This document shows, piece after piece, positions 57,701 to 64,000 of a stretch of 64,000 nucleotides of DNA. The position numbers were made by a program, and so were the translations under genes. Source of the DNA: Haberlea rhodopensis (taxonomy: Eukaryota > Streptophyta > Magnoliopsida > Lamiales > Gesneriaceae); the NCBI GenBank assembly GCA_907163345.1, contig CAJQUN010000454.1:248001-312000 (forward strand), in the 5' to 3' direction. The stretch's first letter is position 1. Each line of letters starts with the position of its first letter. Under the pieces are notes generated by a model. That model searched no databases. It worked only from the letters and a program-made list of their open reading frames with translations, and was not told where the DNA came from.

Positions 57701-60700
57701 GACGGAGTTCTAAATCCTGGAGGAATATCCATATAAATTTCTTCCTCAAGGTCTCCTAAATCCATTTAGGAAAGTATTTTTGACATCAAGCTGATACAAG
57801 GGCCAGTCGACTTTTGCAGCAATCGACAACAGAACTCGGATAGTATTTAATCTGGCCACTGGAGCAAAGATCTCTTGGTAATCGATGCCATAAGATTGGG
57901 TGTACCCTTTTGCAACTAATCTGGCCTTATATCGTTCTATGCTTCTACTATCTGCTTTATGCTTTACTATCCATCTACATCCAACAGTCTTTTTTTTTTT
58001 TTTTCTGGTGGTAGATCAGTGATAAGCCATGTATTGTTTTTCTCAAAGGGCTCGAATTTCATCGAGGGCGGCAGGTTTCCAATTTGGATCTTGCAAAGCA
58101 GTTTCAATAGTGGAAGGTACCTGGACTTGATCTAAATTGGATACAAAAGCTCGATATGCAGGAGATAAGTGCTCAACTGAGACAAACTTACATATAGGAT
58201 GTTGTGTGCATGATCTAACCCCTTTTCTAACAGCAATAGGTCTATCATCATATTCATTAATACGGTCAGAAGAATCAGAGTTACCTTGTGGTTTTTTAGT
58301 GGATCCTGTTCCAAGGAGGTGTTATGGCAAGGCTGAAGCTGTACAGGTTGATGATGCCTCCTAGAATAAACCTGCAATGGTGGTTTGGTAATACTGGGAG
58401 AAGGACTTGGATATGTGATAGGGCGTGATTAAACGTTCGGCTCTAGATATGGAAAGACTGGTTCAAGTGCTTCCCTCTTCATAGGTTCATCATTTTTCTC
58501 CCCCATGAACCGAAGAATTTGAGTAAAATGGTTGACTCTCGAAGAAGGTGACATCCATGGAATTGAAGAATTTTTTAAGAACCGTGGAATAACACTTGTA
58601 CCCTCTCTGGTTTGGAGAGTAACCAAGGAAGATGCATTTGATGGCACGAGGATCAAGTTTGCCCCTATTATGCTGATGAATGTGGACAAAGGCAGTGCAA
58701 CCAAAGACTTTGAGAGGAATGGTAGGTATGGAATTATTTTCCAAGTGTGGCGGAGGAGCAGGGTATGACCGAGGCATGGCCAGCGCAGATCTATGGCTCA
58801 TATTTGTATTTGATCTCAATTATGGAGCATTGATCGATGAACCCATCATCAATTTTCGACGATTTTCTTCTGACGAACCGCGGAAAAATTTCACACAAAC
58901 GTGGAAGTGGTTTGACCGCCAAAATTCTTGCACGAACATCATCCAAAGTTGCACCGAGACCCATCAGAAATTGGAATGCCCGTCGAGTCTCAACAATTGA
59001 TCGATAAATTACTTCATCATCGGGACACTTCCGTTCGTAAGTTTCGAAAAGGTCCAATTGTTGCCAATAACAGGTAAGCGCCATAAAGAATTGAGTGACC
59101 GTTGAAGCTCCCTGTTTCAAGGCCTGAATATTGCTTTCGATGTCGAACATTTCCGCAATTTTCCTTGCTGAAGAACATGTCTCGAGCAGCGTCCCATACG
59201 TCATTTGCCGTGGAATACAACAAGAATTGTTCACCAATATCGGATGTCATGGAATTAATTAACCAGGATATCACCATATTGTTCTCAATATTCCATAACT
59301 TGTACACTGCATCAGATGTGGCTGGGCAACGGCTGGGTACCCGAGATGAAATCATCTCTGCCCTTCCCACGAATGAACATCCTAATCGATTGGGACCATT
59401 GAAGGTAATTGTATCCATTTAACCTATGACTTGTGATAGGTATGGACGTATTATCGGAAATAGTGGATGGGATTGGGACTGAGTTATTTTCGGTGTTGTT
59501 TGAGGCGGAGGAATCGCCGCCTGAACCCGAAGCCATTCCATCGTATTTGGTCATTAATTTTCCCGTCCTGGGACTGATACCATGAAGAACAAGAGTGTTT
59601 AAGGAGAATTGATAAACTCTTAATTACTGAATGAATAAAAAAGAGGTACAAGGTAGGTTTAAATAAACTCATAATCTAAAGGACTCCTAAGATAAGATAA
59701 TTACTAAAACTTTAAAATACAAAGATTTATCTCTAACTCCTTATCGGATAATAATGAAATCTATATCCATATCTTTTATTCAACAGCTTGTAAACTCCAA
59801 CTATGAGACAATTCTCAAAATAAATATATACTGAAATAATCGAGGCTAAACACAAATTCGATGACTTGAAATACATCTTTTCTTAGTTGAAGAGAGCAAA
59901 GTAAAATGGCATGATATCTTGATTGGAATGGCATGTTCAAGTTATTACAAGCATACCAGTAAGATTTTCTTTTTTGGCAGACCCTTGCATTCATCTTTTT
60001 TCCCTCGTCACAAATTGAATTTCACATGTCCAATTACTCTTTGAGGCATTCTTATCAATTTGAAGCTACTTGGCTGTAGGCAAGACTGAATTTGGTGATA
60101 ATGAGGATGCTCATGTCATTGGTGACTGTGTTAAGGTTTGATTTGTTTCAATCAGTACTTGTTTTGTGTTATGGCTTTAATTTAACTGACTCTAACAAGA
60201 AAGAACTGTTGTTCAGCATGTCCTGCGAGAGCTGCCTTCATCCCCTGTTCCTGCCGCCTGTTGTACTGCTCTGTTGGAAGCCTACAGTAAGTTTTGTCCA
60301 CATTGATTGCTCCATATGTCTGTACAATTTCCAATCCTGTATTTTTGCATTTGCATGATAAATGCCTGATGTATTGTTACTCTGAATAATTTGATCTCTC
60401 TTTGACTCTCTTGAGCAGAAATGGACCCAAAGGAAGCTCGAGTGAATGCCATGCGCTCTGCTGTACACGAAACATTTCCTGAACCCAATAGACGCCTCTT
60501 ACAGAGGTACCAGTATGCTGCATGTTTGTGTTTTGCACACATCTACTCATGAGCAATTTATATGCGCAGAGGACCTTTATCTTTCGTAGAACATGTCCAT
60601 GTTTTTTTCCCTCATTCATCATTTCATTTTTGTAGGATTCTTAAGACGATGCATTGTATTTTCTCCCATTCTTCTGTGAATCGGATGACACCGTCGGCTG

Positions 60701-63700
60701 TTGCTGCTTGTATGGCTCCATTGCTCTTGCGCCCTCTTTTAGCTGGTGAATGTGAATTAGAGGATGATTATGACATCAATGGAGATAATTCCTCTCAACT
60801 ACTTGCTGCTGCAAATGCTGCTAATAGTGCGCAAGCAATTATTACAACACTCATGGAGGAGTATGATAATATATTTGATGTGAGTTTTTTTTCTGTGTTA
60901 GTCTGTAAATAAGGTTAATTTGATGAAAGTTAGTTTCGTTTGTAGTCTTTAAATAAACGGGTTTATTGTGCAAGGGATGAGACCCATTAGAAATTGTTTC
61001 TCTTCTTTGTTCATTCCTCTCATCCGAGGCTTCATACCTTGACTAAGTTTCTAAGTTCCTGTCATATTACTCTTGATGTAGCTGTTTCTTCACGTTCTTG
61101 GAAAATGGTGACATTTTACTCTTTAGCCAAGTGGTAGCAAATCATAATCCTATCCAAGTAAGATCTACTGGAGACAGTCATTCACAGATCTTGGTTTTGG
61201 ATCACAAACAGAGGAAACAATAAATTTTTGTACTCGTTCGTTGATTTGTTTGTTAGCTACTTAATTTTTAGTCAGTAGGCTCTAATGTTTTTTAGTTTTG
61301 CTACACCTTGTAGTTACTTTTTCGGTGCTTTCGCATCGCTTTTTATATTATATATATTTTGTCTGATAAAAAAAAAAAAAATAATCCTATCCAAGTAGAT
61401 ATATGGGCTAATTTATTTTGTAATTTTGAATGGCTTAATGAATTCCTTCTGCAAACTCTTACTTATTTCAGAGTTTTGCTCTCTATGCAAGCCTTGTTCA
61501 ATAGTTACACATTCATTTTCCGAAATTAAAAGAAAACTGCAAAAGAATCTTTGTTTTGGTTCCATATTATTTGCTGCTTGTTCTTTGCTTTTTCCCTTTT
61601 ATGGATCACCAGTATTTATAGTTACTTGTCCTATTTTTAAGAATAATTCTGTTGGGTATTAGTTGAGACGTTGTGGGACTGTGCTTTATTAGTAACTTTA
61701 CTTTCTTTCCAGGATGATAATCTGCACAGATGCTCTATTTCTGCTTATTCACAAACTGATACTAGTGAAAGTGAAGACACGAGTGATGATGGCAATCCTG
61801 ACATAAAAGTAAATGGTTACCATGATGCTGAAAATGAAGTTGACCATGAAACAGACTACGATCGGGATCGTAGACTGAGTGGGAAATTAAGTGAAAGCAG
61901 TGGTTCTGCTGCTAGTGATCTGTATGACTGCAAGGTCTGTCTCTGTCTATACTGATATTAAAACAGCATTTGAGGTTTAAAATTGGAACATGGAGTGAAT
62001 ATTTTAGGTGTTGGATTTCCATAATCATTTCGTATGATCTCGTATTGCTGTACAGTTAAATTGATCGGTATCTCTACCCTGGCATGCGAATGGATGACAG
62101 TTTATTACACTTGTGCCAGATTAATAATTGATCCTACATTTTACATAATCGTGAATACAATTTCTTCAATTTCCCTTTGTTTTTGTTTTTTCATCACGAC
62201 TCTTCCCTGTAATAAAATGATTAGTACCTTTGTCCGGAATTTTTTACCAAAGCTGCTTTTGGTACATTTCTAATGCCAGGCCATCGGAAATGGTGATTCA
62301 GAAAATAGATCTTCCACGCACAATCATACCTCTAGAAACAAACCTAATCCAGTATTGGACACTAAACCTCTTAATGATTCTAGTCGTTCGGTTAATGAGC
62401 CACTGGACGAACAAAAGAAAGCATCTGGAGACATGATGGATGCTTCTGCAGAAATAATCGGTAACGAGTCTCAGCGATCTATGGGAGAAATTTTGTCATC
62501 TATGGATCCAGAGCTGCATCAATCATATCCTGTACCAGAACTGTTGGACGAAAAGCCGGCGCCCAGATTTACTAATTTGAATTTCAATGCCAAGAAATCA
62601 ACCTTTTGGGGAAGAAAAAATGTGAGTTCTCCACGTTAGTTTCCCTGGATGATTAGAATTACTTTGTGCAGAGGAATTATTGAGAGCTAAATAGATGAGG
62701 GTGAAAGGAGTTGTTAATGGAGGTGTTATATTACATGCCCCGGTGTGTTAAACTCATGGGAACTAATGAAACCTATTAATAAATACTGAAAGGTGTATAT
62801 TTTAGTTCAGAATAATGCTTGTAGTGTTTACGCTGATCTCCATCTTAACTTACCTGGATTTGGCTCGAAAAATAAATAAAAAGTTTTACCCAATCTTCTT
62901 TGTATTTGAAACATGTTTATCCTAACCAACAATGTCACAGTTGGATAGTCCTCTTTCATTTTCATGTGTATGGTCGTCTACTGGATAAAACTAGCACTTA
63001 CTCGCTCCAGTCTATTTTTTTCCGTTACATCTGCACATCAGTGCAGGCACATTCACATACACGTTGGTTGATGAACTTTATTTATTTATTTATTTTTACA
63101 TTCCACTTTCTTCTTTTTATCATTTGGAGTTTGCAACATTCACCACAACCACCGCGGCACCTACCTTTTCTTTATGGCATTATCAATTATTTGGATTGTA
63201 ACTACTATATCAATGTGTGCCTTCTATGTAGAAGCCATATGATTTCACTCTTAACCATAAAGTTATAACATTTTCTATGAGTTCTTGTCTGTGCCGCTAT
63301 TTGATGACAATTGATTTGTTGAGGTTATCCAAATCTGGGTGCAAGATGTGTTCAAATCAATTGTCTTTAGCCTGTCAGTGTGGCCTGAGGTTCTTCTATC
63401 GTGTCCCCAAAATGAGGATAATGAACATAAGATATGAATTAAACCAGTTCATACCACAAGAAGGCAACATACAATATTTTAGATTATTGTTCTTAATTTT
63501 TAGCTCTTTGCATGTTTTCTATCAAACTTTTGACTTTTGATCTTAACTGTATTCCTGATTTTTTGTAGGCGAGAAAAACTCCTTCAACAGAGTCAATCGA
63601 TTCATCAGGGGAGGAAGAGTAAGATTATAAGCATTCACATGATTCTCTGCTTTATCAAATCTGGAGTTACTATCATATGCAAAAACCTTATTTCCCCATG

Positions 63701-64000
63701 CTCCTTGAAGATTTCGTTTCATGAGAATCTTTCTAGGACTAAGGTTATATTTTTTTGTTTTCCATTGGGAGTAATTTAAATTGTAGAGAAGCTACATTGA
63801 TTAGTTGATATCATAGCTGATTATCTGTTCGTGTTATTTAGAAGGATAGTATGCGTCCCATCTTTGGATGATATGTGTTCCATCAAGTGGGTGGTTTGAA
63901 GCATAAAGTGAAAGATAGATAATCATGCATGTTAGATTGGCCGTAAATGCAATTTTTTATTCAGGACCAATGGGAGCTCACCCAAAGGGGAAGAGAGATA
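49648..64000 (+). CDS. PHGAP: PH domain RhoGAP (ROP GTPase-activating protein), 3' end outside window
   Basis: Spliced gene of the plant PHGAP/REN1 family, which stimulates GTP hydrolysis by ROP GTPases and so limits ROP signalling at the plasma membrane in polarised growth. Exons: 49648-49701, 49965-50001, 50738-50814, 50999-51069, 51142-51220, 51346-51490, 51626-51745, 55491-55568, 60080-60135, 60217-60286, 60419-60506, 60636-60879, 61713-61934, 62280-62621, 63569-63618. All introns are GT-AG and phases agree, giving 577 codons plus 2 nt without a stop. PH domain at about residues 19-127 (GLGWKSWKKRWFILTRTSLV); RhoGAP at about 160-375 with arginine finger Arg203 (GILRQS) and NRMTPSAVAACMAPLLLRPL. 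The coiled-coil C-terminus of the family lies beyond the window. It is closer in sequence to Arabidopsis PHGAP1/2 than to REN1, judged from memory. No lesion seen, so it is probably functional. Confidence 0.93.
52827..53450 (+). pseudogene. hAT transposase N-terminus, left arm
   Basis: ATG 52827 opens MTSSSSSAGRSRGRSRGRL. After a TAA near 53010 and a TGA near 53115 (expected Trp of the BED finger), the sequence reads DHFELTQKKG...CKLCKIQYSY...FKMHL, a BED-type zinc finger of plant hAT transposases. Later codons give FILTAEINRRSLVRYVI. Not functional. Confidence 0.85.
53628..54328 (-). pseudogene. hAT transposase N-terminus, right arm
   Basis: Minus-strand copy of the left-arm gene beginning with ATG at 54326-54328. 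It carries the same TAA and the same TGA inside the BED finger, so both arms derive from one already mutated copy. Diverged from the left arm by scattered substitutions. Confidence 0.85.
55491..55568 (+). CDS. PHGAP: PHGAP exon 8, arginine-finger exon
   Basis: 78 nt coding GIKVEGILRQSADVEEVERR and VQEYEQ, residues 195-221, with the predicted catalytic Arg203. Acceptor ATTTTACAG, donor AAG/GTCTTT (a weak donor lacking the usual purines at +3/+4). Enters and leaves in phase 1, so skipping would keep the frame. It is isolated between a 3,745-bp and a 4,511-bp intron, both transposon-laden. Confidence 0.93.
56594..57094 (-). pseudogene. RNase H of Copia-2
   Basis: Open 166 codons with IYSDADWAGSHTDRKSTSAY, SKKQSVVAHSSAEAEYRALA, EMMCDNQAAISIAKN and HDRTKHIELDRHYI, a complete Copia RNase H domain up to the end of pol. 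Confidence 0.92.
57212..57975 (-). pseudogene. Reverse transcriptase of Copia-2
   Basis: Broken frames: LSREFEMKDLGHLKYFLGVE (57212-57496), LIVYVDDIVL near 57525-57555 with the catalytic Asp pair, GLKQSPRAWFHRFS near 57620-57665, and the thumb/finger parts to 57975 with a run of T. Several stops; inactive. Confidence 0.87.
58490..58785 (-). pseudogene. Integrase C-terminal fragment of Copia-2
   Basis: IPTIPLKVFGCTAFVHIHQH, RGKLDPRAIKCIFLGYSPNQ and RGYKCYSTVLKKFF, the region after the integrase core. Ends at the deletion junction near 58785. Confidence 0.88.
58791..59554 (-). pseudogene. Gag of Copia-2
   Basis: Starts MTKYDGMASGSGGDSSASNN. Copia gag signatures HRLNGYNYLQWSQSIRMFI, NVWDAARDMF-type residues in TANDVWDAARDMF, and QGASTVTQFF...LTCYWQQLD follow in two frames with one shift near 59160. 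The zinc knuckle is missing. Confidence 0.88.
60080..60879 (+). CDS. PHGAP: PHGAP exons 9-12 (rest of RhoGAP domain)
   Basis: Exon 9 (60080-60135) GKTEFGDNEDAHVIGDCVK; exon 10 (60217-60286) HVLRELPSSPVPAACCTALL; exon 11 (60419-60506) ARVNAMRSAVHETFPEPNRR; exon 12 (60636-60879) SHSSVNRMTPSAVAACMAPL through EEYDNIFD. These supply the ROP-binding surface and the conserved Asn-bearing NRM segment of the RhoGAP fold. Every boundary is GT-AG and phases match (0, 1, 2, 0 at exon ends). No lesions. Confidence 0.93.
61713..63618 (+). CDS. PHGAP: PHGAP exons 13-15 (acidic Ser-rich linker)
   Basis: Exon 13 (61713-61934) is acidic and Ser/Asp-rich (SQTDTSESEDTSDDGNPDIK; LSESSGSAASDLYDCK). Exon 14 (62280-62621) is polar and ends KKSTFWGRKN, the FWGR motif found before the family's coiled coil. 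Exon 15 (63569-63618) codes ARKTPSTESIDSSGEEE. This is a low-complexity linker between RhoGAP and the C-terminal coiled coil, with many potential phosphorylation sites. Confidence 0.88.
63965..64000 (+). CDS. Possible start of PHGAP exon 16
   Basis: A good acceptor (TTTTTTATTCAG) precedes 63965. Exon 15 ends in phase 2, which gives ETNGSSPKGEER here, not the coiled-coil residues (LAIQRLE-like) expected from the family. A different frame gives a weakly similar ELTQR, which the phase does not support. It may be a lineage-specific exon or intron sequence. Confidence 0.3.

Larger units (their letters stand above)
56452..59785 (-). mobile_element. Copia-2, internally deleted Ty1/Copia element inside the TRIM LTR
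   Basis: LTRs 56452-56586 (135 bp) and 59583-59785 (203 bp), TGAAGAACAAGA to TTATTCAACA on the plus strand. Target duplication GCTTG lies at 56447-56451 and 59786-59790. The left LTR lacks 68 bp. The polypurine tract (reverse CTCCCCCTCAAGCTGG) adjoins the left LTR, and the primer site GGACTGATACCA (59571-59582) adjoins the right. Interior is only 3.0 kb: gag is joined to the integrase C-terminus, so zinc knuckle, protease and integrase core are deleted. Confidence 0.92.
56136..59820 (-). mobile_element. TRIM element (miniature LTR retrotransposon) in intron 8, split by Copia-2
   Basis: Left LTR 56136-56252 (117 bp, TGTTAAGAATACATG to ATCTCAACA). The interior is 56253-56364 (112 bp), beginning AGCCCCCC (reverse polypurine tract) and ending CTCTAATACCA (reverse of TGGTATTAGAG, a primer-site variant). 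The right LTR is 56365-56451 plus 59791 to about 59820. The right LTR is cut by Copia-2. It codes for nothing, as is typical of TRIMs. The outer target duplication was not clear. Confidence 0.8.

Overview
The window looks like repeat-rich nuclear DNA of a flowering plant, most likely a eudicot. It carries plant-type Ty3/Gypsy chromoviruses, Ty1/Copia elements primed by initiator Met-tRNA, Mutator-like and hAT DNA transposons, a plant mobile domain (PMD) remnant, and one intron-rich host gene. About three quarters of the sequence is transposable element. No rRNA, tRNA, CRISPR or bacterial-type operon was seen. The species cannot be named from the sequence.

Layout. (1) 1-8251: Gypsy-1 (+), a young Tekay/Del-type chromovirus with a 4.4-kb gag-pol frame; its 5' LTR is cut by the window edge. 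(2) 8252-17430: a non-autonomous, coding-free LTR element (LARD-like, minus orientation) full of minisatellites. Its left LTR holds Gypsy-1 on one side and a solo LTR (8369-10487). (3) 17431-37546: a Mutator-like transposase fragment split by a four-level nest. Copia-1 (17631-37355, TSD ATATG) contains Gypsy-2 (20753-31834, TSD AGTAT), whose LTR contains a deleted SIRE-like LTR element (30031-31635, TSD TCCCA). (4) 37547-47163: Gypsy-3 (minus), decayed, with its own solo-LTR insertion (44018-45449, TSD AATAC) and a truncated 5' LTR. (5) 47164-49135: a degenerate PMD gene (minus) followed by GCGGC-rich repeats, possibly the far end of the same Mutator-like element.

(6) 49648 to the window end: the only convincing host gene, a PH-RhoGAP of the PHGAP/REN1 family, a GTPase-activating protein for plant ROP (Rho) GTPases. 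Fifteen exons (577 codons plus 2 nt) can be placed and the 3' part lies outside. Two introns are swollen by transposons. Intron 7 holds a head-to-head inverted duplication of a dead hAT transposon, a potential 1.1-kb hairpin. Intron 8 holds a TRIM element with a Copia element nested in one of its LTRs. The 78-nt exon 8 between them carries the predicted catalytic arginine finger and is a multiple of three.

The most unusual signals are the intronic hAT hairpin, the isolated arginine-finger exon, and arrays of the palindrome CGATCGATCG in LTRs of at least four distinct element families. All calls come from reading the sequence; no database search was run.
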